64,000 bases of DNA, taken from NCBI GenBank assembly GCA_913056235.1, contig CAJXMW010000001.1, forward strand, positions 1,116,001-1,180,000, in the 5' to 3' direction. Source of the stretch: an uncultured Fodinibius sp. GTDB taxonomy: Bacteria > Bacteroidota > Rhodothermia > Balneolales > Balneolaceae. The position numbers were made by a program, and so were the translations under genes. The notes under the pieces were generated by a model. That model saw only the letters and a list, made by a program, of their open reading frames with translations, made no database searches and was not told the DNA's origin. Every line of letters begins with the position of its first letter. The stretch's first letter is position 1. Shown one piece after another: positions 16,161-25,171 of the stretch.

Positions 16161-18173
16161 ATGCGTTTGATACAAAAAATACTACGAAAGTTAGCGTCAA
16201 GGTACGGGAATGAGCAACGTACAATCGGTAAGCGTATTTTATTTATAGTGCTGGGAGGTTCTGCAATGACCCTGATTGTTGGGGCTGTTGCTATCTACTC
16301 CCTGAATACCATCGATACTAACACTAATGAGTTGGTAGATGTAAATATTCCGGAATGGAATATCGCCAATGCTATTGAAAACAATATGTGGGAGTCGGGT
16401 AATAATCTATCTCGGTACAATTACACTCACAAAGATACGCTCTACAGAAAAGCGATAGCCAAATTAGATAGCGTGGGTAAAAGGATTGAAGACGGGAAGC
16501 AGATTGCGGAGGCGTATGATGTTCCAAATTTTAAAAGAATAATTGACCAAATTGATGAGTCCTTTGTGGCTTACAAAGCATCAGTAGATTCTTCACATAA
16601 AGCAGTTCAGGAACTCGATCAATACCGCGGAAACATGGCTTCTGCCACGGATGAGTTTGTCGACATTATGAATGAATATACTGCTGTTACAAATCAGAGT
16701 ATACAATCCCTTACCGATGCCGCCGAGATTCAATCTGTTCAGGAAGAGCTTGCTTCGGCTGATGACATAACAAAAAACTTCTTGCACAGTGTAAGCAAGT
16801 TGTGGCAGTCTGAGGCATTGCGGAATACGGAAGAATTCATGGAGTTGGAGGATGAGTTTAACGAGATGCGTTCTCAAATGGGAGAATTATATCAAGGGAC
16901 TACCGATCCAGAAAGAGATATGCAATTAAGTATTGCTCTGGCAATTCTTAATGATAATGTGGGAGCGGTGAAAGCAATGATTGCAGCGCGGAATACAGTT
17001 AATAAGCAGGAACAGATTCGTATTGAAGCATATAAGAATATTGTAAGTAGCGCTGCTGGTCTTGCAAGTTCGTCTCAGCAATGGGCTACCCAGCAGGGTC
17101 AGTTAACAAATGCAACTGTTGCCAATACGATTTGGATATTGATTGTATCAGTAGCCATAGCCGTGGCTGGTGCATTTATATTCGGTTTATTTATGAATGA
17201 GTCCATTTTGCAAGTGCTTAGTAATATCATTGATCGCTTGTCGTCTGGGGCAGAACAGGTTAATGATTCTGCGATGCAGATGAGTGATACCAGTCAGGAA
17301 CTTGCTGAGAGCTCAAGTGAACAGGCTGCCGGGCTGCAGCAAACCACCGCCTCTCTTGAAGAAATGTCAGCCCAATCCAAGCAAACTGCCCAAAATGCAA
17401 AAGAGGCTGAAGTAGCTATGAAAGAAGCTAAACCCAAGGTTTCGCAAGGGGTTGAAGCTATGGAACGCATGAATAAGGCAATGGATGAGATACAAGAAGC
17501 TTCAATGGAAACGTCGAAGATTATTAAAACGATTGATGATATTGCTTTCCAGACCAATTTGTTGGCACTTAATGCGGCAGTCGAAGCTGCCCGTGCCGGG
17601 GAAGCCGGGAAGGGGTTTGCAGTGGTTGCTGAGGAAGTGCGTAATTTGGCACAACGCAGCGCTGAAGCTGCTCAGAACACCTCAGAACTTATTGAAAGTT
17701 CACAGGAAAGTTCTAAACGGGGTGCAAATGTAGCTCAAGAAGTATCCGAGAACTTACAGGAAATCCAAGATAGTGTGGAGAGTGTCAATACTCTTGTTGT
17801 TGAAATTTCGGCGGCCTCTTCTGAACAACAGAACGGCATTGAAGAAATGAATTCCGTGATGAGGGAATTAGATGAGAATGTCCAAAGCAATGCCTCCAAT
17901 TCCGAGGAATCGGCAAGTTCGGCTGAAGAACTGTCTTCACAAGCTAAAGATTTGACAAATATTGTTGACACATTGATTGATCTGGCGGGAGTTCAGAATG
18001 AAATAGATGAAGCAACGTCGAGTACAGCTGGGAGCCAGGATATGGCTGTAAATGGACATGATGATCAATTTGAATCGGAGAATAGCTCACCACATAATGG
18101 TCATATTCAAAACAAAAATGCTGAAAATGGTCATCATGCTCAATTTGGAGACAACAATTTTAATGGGTTTTAA
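16161..18173 (+). CDS. Methyl-accepting chemotaxis protein 2
   Basis: 670 aa, the same length as the preceding receptor. Membrane helices at about 27-50 and 322-346 ([19 protein letters not shown]) flank a helical periplasmic domain that differs from that of mcp1 ([19 protein letters not shown]). There is no clear HAMP after the second helix; the coiled coil begins almost at once ([20 protein letters not shown]). The tip sequence is almost the same as in mcp1. A polar His/Asn-rich linker ends in DNNFNGF, an aromatic-x-x-aromatic tail. Its own sigma-28 promoter precedes it. Different sensor domains on a shared signalling core indicate duplication followed by sensory divergence. Confidence 0.93.
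   Translation: MRLIQKILRKLASRYGNEQRTIGKRILFIVLGGSAMTLIVGAVAIYSLNTIDTNTNELVDVNIPEWNIANAIENNMWESGNNLSRYNYTHKDTLYRKAIAKLDSVGKRIEDGKQIAEAYDVPNFKRIIDQIDESFVAYKASVDSSHKAVQELDQYRGNMASATDEFVDIMNEYTAVTNQSIQSLTDAAEIQSVQEELASADDITKNFLHSVSKLWQSEALRNTEEFMELEDEFNEMRSQMGELYQGTTDPERDMQLSIALAILNDNVGAVKAMIAARNTVNKQEQIRIEAYKNIVSSAAGLASSSQQWATQQGQLTNATVANTIWILIVSVAIAVAGAFIFGLFMNESILQVLSNIIDRLSSGAEQVNDSAMQMSDTSQELAESSSEQAAGLQQTTASLEEMSAQSKQTAQNAKEAEVAMKEAKPKVSQGVEAMERMNKAMDEIQEASMETSKIIKTIDDIAFQTNLLALNAAVEAARAGEAGKGFAVVAEEVRNLAQRSAEAAQNTSELIESSQESSKRGANVAQEVSENLQEIQDSVESVNTLVVEISAASSEQQNGIEEMNSVMRELDENVQSNASNSEESASSAEELSSQAKDLTNIVDTLIDLAGVQNEIDEATSSTAGSQDMAVNGHDDQFESENSSPHNGHIQNKNAENGHHAQFGDNNFNGF
17640..17704 (+). 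repeat. 65-bp exact repeat shared by the two chemoreceptor genes (copy 2)
   Basis: Identical to 15323-15387. See that entry. Confidence 0.85.
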
Positions 18174-18254
18174 GGTACGTGAGTTCGATATGTACCTAAT
18201 ATCCGAATATAACTGAAGCTAAGATTTAACCACTAATAAAAACATAATATAGTC

Positions 18255-18668
18255 ATGTATAATACAAAATATCTAAATAGAGTAATTACACTTGCATCGG
18301 TTTTAGCATTCACCATTATTGCTTTTGGGATGAATCCAACAACGGCAATAGCGCAGGATTCTGAAAAAATTCATACAATAGTTGACGAAATGCCGGAGAT
18401 TATTGGAGGATTGCCCGCACTTTATAAAGAAATTGATTATCCGAAAGAGGCTGTTAAGAAACATATTTCGGGTCGTGTTTATTTACAAGTAATTGTGAAT
18501 ACAGAAGGAAAAGCGGAAAATCCCAAGGTTCTCAGAGGCATAGGTGGTGGATGTGGTGAAGCAGCTGTCGCTGGTATTTCGAAAGTGGATTTTAAACCTG
18601 GTAAGCATAATGGGAAAAAGGTAAAGGTTAAATATTCATTGCCGGTAACTTTTAGATTGGAAAAATAA
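18255..18668 (+). CDS. Periplasmic TonB C-terminal-domain protein
   Basis: 137 aa. It has an N-terminal signal peptide or anchor (TLASVLAFTIIAFGMNPTTA, possible cleavage at AIAQ) and then a TonB-type C-terminal domain: YPKEAVKKHISGRVYLQVIV, then NTEGKAENPKVLRGIGGGCG and VKYSLPVTFRLEK. It lacks the long proline-rich spanner of true TonB, so it is probably a periplasmic single-domain protein as common in Bacteroidota-like genomes, not the energy transducer itself. It follows mcp2 by 80 bases with no terminator between them and may be cotranscribed with it. Its role in motility is unknown. Confidence 0.7.
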   Translation: MYNTKYLNRVITLASVLAFTIIAFGMNPTTAIAQDSEKIHTIVDEMPEIIGGLPALYKEIDYPKEAVKKHISGRVYLQVIVNTEGKAENPKVLRGIGGGCGEAAVAGISKVDFKPGKHNGKKVKVKYSLPVTFRLEK

Positions 18669-18742
18669 TAATAACTGGTATTGGTTGAGCTGTATAGAGA
18701 TATTAAGACAGTTTATCACCGATTATAAGAAGGGTGGTACTA

Positions 18743-19147
18743 ATGGATGAGATACCTACAGATTTGGAAATTCTTGAAGATATTTATTTTAGATATCACG
18801 ATGATTTTCGTAAGTATGCCAAAAAAGAACCTGATCGGATAGCGCGTATAAGGGTGCCGATAGATGTGGAGGTAGTAGCAGAAGCTTGCGGGGTGGAAGA
18901 AGATATGATTTTTGGTCGTATATTTTACCACTTTAATAAAAAGTACAGCTACACCGATACAGATGGAGAGGTGACAACCTTTTTTATTACGGAAAAGTTT
19001 GAGGGATTAAGCGTGAATTTCCCTTTGGTGGCTTCGGTGTTGGCTGATAAATATGCCGAAAAAAAGCAGCGCGAAAGTTTATTATTTATTGCTGGAACGG
19101 CCATTGCGCTTTCAATTATATCGCTACTGGTTGCAATTTTTGTGTAA
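18743..19147 (+). CDS. Hypothetical protein with C-terminal membrane anchor
   Basis: 134 aa from the ATG at 18743. The track start at 18734 is a GTG overlapping a good ribosome site (AAGAAGGG), so the ATG is preferred. The cytosolic part (LEILEDIYFRYHDDFRKYAK, VEVVAEACGVEEDMIFGRIF) could contain a small helix-turn-helix-like unit. The last 22 residues (LFIAGTAIALSIISLLVAIF) form a tail-anchor membrane helix. I do not recognise the family. It sits between the TonB-domain protein and a single receiver. Confidence 0.6.
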   Translation: MDEIPTDLEILEDIYFRYHDDFRKYAKKEPDRIARIRVPIDVEVVAEACGVEEDMIFGRIFYHFNKKYSYTDTDGEVTTFFITEKFEGLSVNFPLVASVLADKYAEKKQRESLLFIAGTAIALSIISLLVAIFV

Positions 19148-19187
19148 TAGAAGTTTCTGAAAAATTAATTATCTAAGTTAGAGTAAT

Positions 19188-19586
19188 ATGAAAATTAATG
19201 TGTTGATTGTTGAAGATGACGCTGCAATGCGGGTCGTCTTAAAGAACACAGTACAATCGGTCGAAATGGATATTGAAATCGGAGAAATTTACGAGGCTGA
19301 AAATGGCAAGGAAGGGATTAAAGCATTAAGAGATAAAGACCCGATAGATTTGATGCTGGTGGATATTTATATGCCAGTTATGGATGGCCTTGATATGCTC
19401 GATTATGTTCATGATCATCCCGACTTTCAACATATCCCGGCTATTGTTGTATCTACTGAAAATGATGAGGAGCGTATTGATGCAATTCTTCGCCAGGGCT
19501 TGGGCTTTGTCCCGAAACCATTGACACATGTATTGTTAAAAGATCAAATTGTGAGTATGGTTGGGGAAAATGTAAGTGAGAAGTAG
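19188..19586 (+). CDS. Single-domain response regulator
   Basis: 132 aa. Receiver with acidic pair EDD (LIVEDDAAMR), phosphoacceptor Asp59 (LVDIYMPVMDG), Ser/Thr in VVSTEND and Lys in VPKPL. It has no output domain. Its sequence is closer in style to the 122-aa CheY than to transcription regulators. It ends the mcp2 transcript, followed by a terminator. A partner could be the kinase on the opposite strand (19879) or the hybrid kinase at 2495. Confidence 0.85.
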   Translation: MKINVLIVEDDAAMRVVLKNTVQSVEMDIEIGEIYEAENGKEGIKALRDKDPIDLMLVDIYMPVMDGLDMLDYVHDHPDFQHIPAIVVSTENDEERIDAILRQGLGFVPKPLTHVLLKDQIVSMVGENVSEK

Positions 19587-19636
19587 TTTAGGAATCACTA
19601 AAAGAAACTATTAGGCACATCCGAATTAGTGATTGA

Positions 19637-19665
19637 AGCGCCCTTTTTCCGAAGGTGCTTTTTAT
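19637..19665 (+). terminator. Rho-independent terminator after the receiver gene
   Basis: AGCGCC at 19637 pairs with GGTGCT at 19654 (one G-U pair), followed by five T. The loop is an 11-base T/C-rich stretch. It closes the transcript that begins at the mcp2 promoter. Confidence 0.75.
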
Positions 19666-19878
19666 TATATAGAATTCATTTCTTCCTATAGCTGTATATC
19701 ATAGATGGTCAGGTCATTATTACGGTGTGATTTCGTATTCATTACCCTGTAGTGTTGTGAACTAAAGCTTTTGGGATAGGATAGATGAATTAATTGTGTA
19801 ATAAGGGAGAGATAATAGCAGAGGCTGGAGAATGAACTGATAGCTCATGTACTAATGATGAATTATCAGTGGCTCCAA

Positions 19879-20880
19879 CTATAACAGAGAAGATGATTGG
19901 TAATCGTTAGATGGTGGTAGACAAAAGAGGAATGAGGTTTCACGAAAAGGATTATTGTCGGTAAGAAAGATTGACCCATAGTACCGTTTGGCATAGAGCA
20001 AAGCCATAGTTAAACCAATTCCTAATTCCCTTGCTTTCGTAGTAACGAAAGGATAAAAGAGTTGGTTGGAAATCGATTCTGGAATAGAATTCCCGGTATG
20101 TGAAATCTTGATGGAATTTTTAGAAGATCGAGAGATTGTTATTTCGTGTTTGTCGGCAGGAGCATATTCCACAGCATTATCAATCAAAAAAGAAAGAATG
20201 CGACGCATGTCTCCTGAATTGCATTGGAGTGGGGCAGAATAGTTTGTTTCCTGGAGGGTGATGTTCTTTTGTACTTTAGCAGGATAGTCAGAAATAATGT
20301 CGTTAATTATTTCTGAGGGTTCTGCTGAAAAGTTGTTTAAATCTATTCGTTTTAGGGGAATCTTTTCCAGATCATCTAAATCATCAAGTAAATTAAAGAG
20401 TTCATCAACCCCTTCAGTAATTTTATCAAGATATTTTTGTGATTCTCCGATATCACTGTTGTCTTCAATCAATTCTGCATACCCTTGAATACCAGTAAGC
20501 GGGGAACGCACCCGATGTAGTAAAAATCCAATCATATTCTTAAGGGATTGCATGACTTCAAAGTCTGGTACCCCTTCGCGGCGTTCGAGCCGTACTTTCA
20601 AGTGTTGGCTTCCTTCCCAAAGAAGTGTTTCCTGTTTTAGTATGAACCATTCTTCATCAAAATATACGGGTGTAATATTTGGACCTGCATTAGGTACAAT
20701 ATGTACTACGTCCATAAGCTCTTTGCCAATAGGATTTTGATTGGCATGCCCTGCAATGGCTGCCTCATTGGCTTCACAAATCTTTTTACTTCCCATCTTT
20801 ATGATGAAGGTAGGATCAGTGCTGTTAAATGGTATCATCCCCGCTGAATTCCCGATGGCACTTTTAGTTTGAAACATCAT
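19879..20880 (-). CDS. PAS-type sensor histidine kinase (FlrB/FleS-like)
   Basis: 333 aa from the ATG at 20880; the track start at 20904 is a TTG. N-terminal PAS-like domain (FIIKMGSKKICEANEAAIAG), then H-box LLHRVRSPLTGIQGYAELI with His122, N-box LSFLIDNAVEY and G2 ELGIGLTMALLYAKR. The G1 box reads SHTGNSIPES, with His where Asp normally contacts adenine, so nucleotide binding may be altered. There is no membrane segment. Size and order match FlrB/FleS kinases, which phosphorylate NtrC-type flagellar activators. Such an activator is encoded at 54435, and the gene lies beside the sigma-54 promoter of flgB. The pairing is inference. A sigma-28-like site lies upstream. Confidence 0.75.
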   Translation of the reverse strand: MMFQTKSAIGNSAGMIPFNSTDPTFIIKMGSKKICEANEAAIAGHANQNPIGKELMDVVHIVPNAGPNITPVYFDEEWFILKQETLLWEGSQHLKVRLERREGVPDFEVMQSLKNMIGFLLHRVRSPLTGIQGYAELIEDNSDIGESQKYLDKITEGVDELFNLLDDLDDLEKIPLKRIDLNNFSAEPSEIINDIISDYPAKVQKNITLQETNYSAPLQCNSGDMRRILSFLIDNAVEYAPADKHEITISRSSKNSIKISHTGNSIPESISNQLFYPFVTTKARELGIGLTMALLYAKRYYGSIFLTDNNPFRETSFLFCLPPSNDYQSSSLL

Positions 20881-20951
20881 AATTAAATGTATTGAGACTA
20901 ACAAAGGAGTGCTCTATAAATATAGAGCTGTTGATCCTTCTATTGACCAAG

Positions 20952-20978
20952 TTATCAGCAGCGTTTCTGGTTACTTAA
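20952..20978 (-). promoter_or_regulatory. Sigma-28-like promoter for the PAS kinase
   Basis: Read on the minus strand: TTAA, 15-base spacer, GCTGATAA (one change from GCCGATAA). It lies about 70 bases before the ATG at 20880. Confidence 0.5.
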
Positions 20979-21111
20979 ATATCGGATGATTTAGGAAACA
21001 AACAGCGTGTCAGGAAAAAATTACCTCCCGGACGGTTATTTATGCAGTTAGGCTACTCGAGAAAGAAATATGAAGTGTATTAAACTTCCCGGTACTATGA
21101 ATTTTCGTATC

Positions 21112-21126
21112 TGGCATAGCAATTGC
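21112..21126 (+). promoter_or_regulatory. Sigma-54 promoter of the flgB operon
   Basis: TGGCATAGCAATTGC fits the TGGCAY-R-N4-TTGC consensus with the required GG and GC spacing. It lies about 120 bases before flgB, a normal place for an NtrC-type controlled class II flagellar promoter. Confidence 0.8.
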
Positions 21127-21245
21127 CTGTAGTATTAACGCACGTTGATACTTAAGTAAAAACATTTTGTTCCGGATGGAGGAAAATTTGATGAAATCTT
21201 TAGCCGATCGGCACAAAATGGAAAAACATAAATGAATTTATTGCT

Positions 21246-21584
21246 ATGCAGATAATAGATAGTGGTCATAGTCAGCTTTTGGCAAAAGCAATGGATAGTT
21301 ATTCATTGCGGCAGGAGATCTCCTCATCAAATATTGCAAATATTGATACTCCTGGATATAGCCGTCACAGCGTTGAGTTTGAAAGTACTCTGCAAGAAGC
21401 ACGGAAATCGGGGAAAGTAATGCACGAGGTTAATCCAAGTATTAAAGAAACTGGAGATGAAGTAGTACTTGAGAATGAGCTTTTGGAGATGGCCGACACC
21501 CAAATGAGGGTACAGCTTGTAACCCGAGCGCTCCGCCATCACTTTGATACTTTACAAACTGGTATTACAAGTACAACTCGATAA
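21246..21584 (+). CDS. flgB: Flagellar proximal rod protein FlgB
   Basis: 112 aa, normal for FlgB. It carries the rod-protein N-terminal signature SSNIANIDTPGYSRHSVEFE and a C-terminal coiled segment (ADTQMRVQLVTRALRHHFD). It forms part of the proximal rod above the MS ring. First gene of the large flgB-flgE operon under the sigma-54 promoter; flgC follows after 17 bases. Confidence 0.95.
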   Translation: MQIIDSGHSQLLAKAMDSYSLRQEISSSNIANIDTPGYSRHSVEFESTLQEARKSGKVMHEVNPSIKETGDEVVLENELLEMADTQMRVQLVTRALRHHFDTLQTGITSTTR

Positions 21585-21601
21585 TTTTTAAAACAAACAC
21601 C

Positions 21602-22099
21602 ATGATTCCTGATAGACTTTCTTCCGCATTTCAAACTGCAGCAAAAGGGCTGGCAGTACAGCGAGAACGAATTAATGTGGCTTCGCGAAATATTGCCAAT
21701 GTAAATACAAGTTCTGTTGAGGGTAGCAAGCAAGGGTATCGTCCCCAATCGGTACGGTCAGCTGCACCACAGCCCACCAACTTTCGACGAGCATTAACAC
21801 AAAGTATGGGAAGTTTAAATAAAACGCGGGAACAGCATTTATCCCCAAGGATGCCGGTTAACAACAATGTTGAAAGACAATCGCTTGGTCCCAATTACAC
21901 TATTGCTGAAAAGGATAATTTCCGCTACGAATATGAGCCGAACCATCCGGATGCAAACGAAGAAGGCATGGTGCGGTATCCGGATATCGACATGGTTGAG
22001 GAAATGACCAACATTGTAAGTGCTAACCGGATGTATGAGGCTAATCTCAGTAGTATTGAAGCTGAAAAAGAAATTATGAAGCGTTCCCTGCAGATATAA
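21602..22099 (+). CDS. flgC: Flagellar proximal rod protein FlgC
   Basis: 165 aa. The N-terminal rod motif (NVASRNIANVNTSSVEGSKQ) and the C-terminal MVEEMTNIVSANRMYEAN are diagnostic for FlgC. The middle (residues 40-115) is longer and more basic than in E. coli FlgC. It builds the proximal rod with FlgB and FliE and is in operon order flgB-flgC-fliE. Confidence 0.95.
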   Translation: MIPDRLSSAFQTAAKGLAVQRERINVASRNIANVNTSSVEGSKQGYRPQSVRSAAPQPTNFRRALTQSMGSLNKTREQHLSPRMPVNNNVERQSLGPNYTIAEKDNFRYEYEPNHPDANEEGMVRYPDIDMVEEMTNIVSANRMYEANLSSIEAEKEIMKRSLQI

Positions 22100-22162
22100 C
22101 GATCGATGACATTTAGCAAAATTACTAACACGAAATTCGACAGATAACAGATCTACCCCATT

Positions 22163-22480
22163 ATGATTGAAGGAATAGAAGCAAGCGGCCTCTTGCAGCA
22201 GGTAAATGACATTGAGCAAACATCGCCCACGCGTGAAATAGTAACTGAGAACGAACCCCCGCAATCCTTTTCGGATGTATTATCAGATGCCATTAACGGG
22301 GTTGACCAGACCATGAAAACTTCAGATGCGAAAGTGCAGGAGTTTGTGGCCGGTGAAACCGATAATGTACACGATGTTATGATATCGATGCAACGAGCAA
22401 AACTCAGCTTTGATCTGATGGTGGAAGTCCGAAATAAAGTTGTGGAGACGTATCAGGAAGTAAGTCGCATGCAAATATAA
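22163..22480 (+). CDS. fliE: Rod-MS ring adaptor FliE
   Basis: 105 aa. The conserved FliE C-terminus is present (SFSDVLSDAINGVDQTM, VHDVMISMQRAKLSFDLMVE, RNKVVETYQEVSRMQI). It links the MS ring to the rod and is needed to open the export gate. fliF follows after 9 bases. Confidence 0.93.
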   Translation: MIEGIEASGLLQQVNDIEQTSPTREIVTENEPPQSFSDVLSDAINGVDQTMKTSDAKVQEFVAGETDNVHDVMISMQRAKLSFDLMVEVRNKVVETYQEVSRMQI

Positions 22481-22489
22481 CGTAGATAA

Positions 22490-24121
22490 ATGAGTTCATT
22501 TGTAGAAAAGTTTAAAGAATTTCTTGACCCGCTGTCCACAGCTCAGCGCACGCTGTTTTTTGGCTTAATTGGGGCTGTTCTAATTTTTGCCGGAACGGTT
22601 TTTTATTGGGCCTCAAGTCCCAGTTATACGCTCTTGTTTGGATCGCTTAAACAAGATGCGGCCCAGCAGATTGTCACTGAACTGGAAGAGCGAGGTGTGG
22701 ATTACGAACTGGACAATGGCGGTCAATCAATTTACGTACCCGGCGAACGTGTTGATGAGCTTCGTCTTGAACTAGCCCCGATGGGTGCTCCACAATCTGA
22801 TATGAAAGGATATGAACTTTTCGACAATAATTCGCTTGGTATGACTGATTATATGCAGCAGCTTAACAACAAGCGAGCGCTGGAAGGTGAACTTTCCCGA
22901 TCAGTAAATAGCCTGCGACAGGTCGAATCGTCACGAATACATTTGGTATTGCCGGAACGGTCGCCCTTCCAAGAGACAACTGTTAAGGCTTCTGCATCCG
23001 TACTGTTAACTCTTAAACGGGGAGAACGACTCAATAAAAGCAGGGTGGAAGGAATTAGTTCGTTGATAGCTGGTAGTGTTGAAGGGTTAGAAGCTAAAGA
23101 TGTGACAATTGTTGATCATGCAGGAAATCGGTTGACTGATGACAAGCAGAGCGATGGTAGTTTTGCTTCTGAGGAGTCTTGGATGAAGTCAGAACAGAAG
23201 GCTGAAAACTATTTAACGCACCGTGGACAAACGATGCTGGATCGGGTTTTGGGCCCCGGAAATAGTATTGTTAGGGTGTCAGTCGATCAAAACTTTGACA
23301 GTTTAGTTCGGGAATCCAATAAGATTGATCCTGAAAGCCGAACGTTGATTTCGGAACAGCGCGATAAGCAGGTGCAAACACAAGAAGGATCAGAATTAGT
23401 ACCTATGGATGAGTTTACCCCCGTGAATAATCGTGGTGAAACTTCAGTGACATCGTCAAATGAAAATGAAAGTAGCTCGCGAACCCGAAATTATGAAGTG
23501 AGTGAAACCAAGGAAGTGTATAAAAAAGCACAGGGCGAAATCACAAATATTTCAGCTTCTGTACTGATCAATCAAAAACAGGTAGAAACAGTAAATGATG
23601 AGGGCGAAACCGTATATGAAACGGAGCCCTACAGTGATGAAGAATTACAGGAATTTCGGGAAGTGATCACTTCAGCATTAGGGATACAAGCTAAACGTGG
23701 AGATAAAATTACAATACGCCAAGTAAAATTCTGGCAGCCTGGACAGGGGGCTCCAAACGGACAAATGCTTGATGGTCCTTTACCTTGGACACGGGTTTTA
23801 CGATGGGCTGTGATATTTGTGACACTTGGGATAATTGCTTGGTTGCTATTTGGTATTCGTCGACAAATGAGTGGTCAGCAAGGCTTGGTACCACAGTCAC
23901 CATTTGGAGATAGGCAAGAAGTATTTACAGAAGGAAATATGGATCCCGAACTGCAAGGTATGAATAATGAAGAGCTTATGGCTGAAGAAGAAAACGAAGA
24001 AGTACGCGCCTTGGAGGGGAAGAAGTATGACATGGAAGAGATTATAAACATGGTTGATATGAAACCCGAAAGGGCAGCGAAAATTGTACGTTCAATGTTA
24101 ATTTCAACAGACGAGGAATAA
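22490..24121 (+). CDS. fliF: Flagellar MS-ring protein FliF
   Basis: 543 aa. Two membrane helices (about 24-43, FGLIGAVLIFAGTVFYWA, and about 432-453, WAVIFVTLGIIAWLLFGI) flank the ring-building motifs, including LNNKRALEGELSRSVNSL and VRVSVDQNFD. The C-terminal EEIINMVDMKPERAAKIVRS binds FliG. It forms the base ring in the inner membrane. fliG starts six bases after its stop, consistent with coupled expression. Confidence 0.95.
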   Translation: MSSFVEKFKEFLDPLSTAQRTLFFGLIGAVLIFAGTVFYWASSPSYTLLFGSLKQDAAQQIVTELEERGVDYELDNGGQSIYVPGERVDELRLELAPMGAPQSDMKGYELFDNNSLGMTDYMQQLNNKRALEGELSRSVNSLRQVESSRIHLVLPERSPFQETTVKASASVLLTLKRGERLNKSRVEGISSLIAGSVEGLEAKDVTIVDHAGNRLTDDKQSDGSFASEESWMKSEQKAENYLTHRGQTMLDRVLGPGNSIVRVSVDQNFDSLVRESNKIDPESRTLISEQRDKQVQTQEGSELVPMDEFTPVNNRGETSVTSSNENESSSRTRNYEVSETKEVYKKAQGEITNISASVLINQKQVETVNDEGETVYETEPYSDEELQEFREVITSALGIQAKRGDKITIRQVKFWQPGQGAPNGQMLDGPLPWTRVLRWAVIFVTLGIIAWLLFGIRRQMSGQQGLVPQSPFGDRQEVFTEGNMDPELQGMNNEELMAEEENEEVRALEGKKYDMEEIINMVDMKPERAAKIVRSMLISTDEE

Positions 24122-24127
24122 AGCGGT

Positions 24128-25165
24128 ATGGCCCAGCAGAAGAAAAAGCGAGTCATTAGTAAGGTAGACCAGTTAACCGGCGCCGAAAAGGCAGCAATTT
24201 TTATCACCAATTTGGGTACAAAGAATGCTACACCGCTATTTAAATATTTAAAAGAACAGGAAATTGAGGCTGTTACGCTTGCCATCGCAGGGATGGATAA
24301 CATAAAGCCCAATGTGGTAGATTCAGTAATGAGCGAATATTACCGGATGATGTCGAATGATGAGCTGCTATTGGAGGGCGGGCAGGATTATGCAAATCAG
24401 TTGTTAGAAGAGTTGGGTGATGATATTGATTCGGACAAGGTGCGTCAAAAACTAAAGGCAAATTCCGAAAATACTGCATTTGCCGATTTCCAGGAAAGCA
24501 AAATCACTCAAATAACTAATTTCCTTAAAAATGAACATCCCCAAGTAATTGCTCTCATCTTTTCTCAGCTGGATGAAAAGAGAACGGCCGAGATACTGGG
24601 TCATCTTGACGCTGAGTTACAGGCAGAGGTGATCTATCGTCTTACTACCATGGAAAAGATTTCAACAGAAGTGATAGAAGAAATAGAAGAAGTTATTAAA
24701 GAACAGATGGGAGGTATGTATACCGTGGGTGATCGTATTAAGAGTGGAACAAATGCGGTGGCTCAAATTCTTAACGAAGCTGAGATTGCAGTTGAACGCC
24801 ATATATTGGGTAAAATTCAGGAGCGCGATGCCCAACTGGCTGATGATATTAAACAGCAGATGTTCCTCTTTGAAGATATTCTGTACTTCAATGATCGAAC
24901 TGTACAAACCATCATCAACGAGATGGAAAAAACTGATCTTGTTATGGGGCTGAAAGGTGTAGATGAGGAAGTGAAAAAGAAATTCCTGGATAATATGTCG
25001 GATCGTGCAGGGGCTATGCTGCAAGAAGACATGGACGCTCTTGGGCCTGTACCGCTTAAAGATGTGAAAGAGGCCCAGTCACGGATTATTCGAAAAATTA
25101 AACAGCTCGAAGAAGAAGGACAGATTACCACTCGGAAAATGGGCGAAGAAGAAATTGTTGAATAG
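24128..25165 (+). CDS. fliG: Flagellar motor switch protein FliG
   Basis: 345 aa, full length with N, middle and C domains. Middle-domain EHPQVIALIFSQLDEKRTAE contains the EHPQ motif that contacts FliM. The C-terminal torque helix (FFEDIL-type: MFLFEDILYFNDRTVQTII, MSDRAGAMLQEDMDALGPV) carries the charged residues that face the stator. N-terminal LTGAEKAAIFITNLG binds FliF. In operon between fliF and fliH. Confidence 0.96.
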   Translation: MAQQKKKRVISKVDQLTGAEKAAIFITNLGTKNATPLFKYLKEQEIEAVTLAIAGMDNIKPNVVDSVMSEYYRMMSNDELLLEGGQDYANQLLEELGDDIDSDKVRQKLKANSENTAFADFQESKITQITNFLKNEHPQVIALIFSQLDEKRTAEILGHLDAELQAEVIYRLTTMEKISTEVIEEIEEVIKEQMGGMYTVGDRIKSGTNAVAQILNEAEIAVERHILGKIQERDAQLADDIKQQMFLFEDILYFNDRTVQTIINEMEKTDLVMGLKGVDEEVKKKFLDNMSDRAGAMLQEDMDALGPVPLKDVKEAQSRIIRKIKQLEEEGQITTRKMGEEEIVE

Positions 25166-25171
25166 CCTGCC

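Larger units (their letters stand above)
20905..21245. other. Regulatory intergenic region between the kinase and flgB
   Basis: A divergent region holding a sigma-28-like promoter for the minus-strand kinase and a sigma-54 promoter for flgB (separate entries). I see no gene in it. The rest would be the place for upstream activator sites, but no repeated dyad was recognised by eye. Confidence 0.6.

Noticed and set aside
18174-18254. GGTAC...GTACC dyad after mcp2 as a terminator
   Set aside because: No T-run follows. The downstream genes may be cotranscribed.
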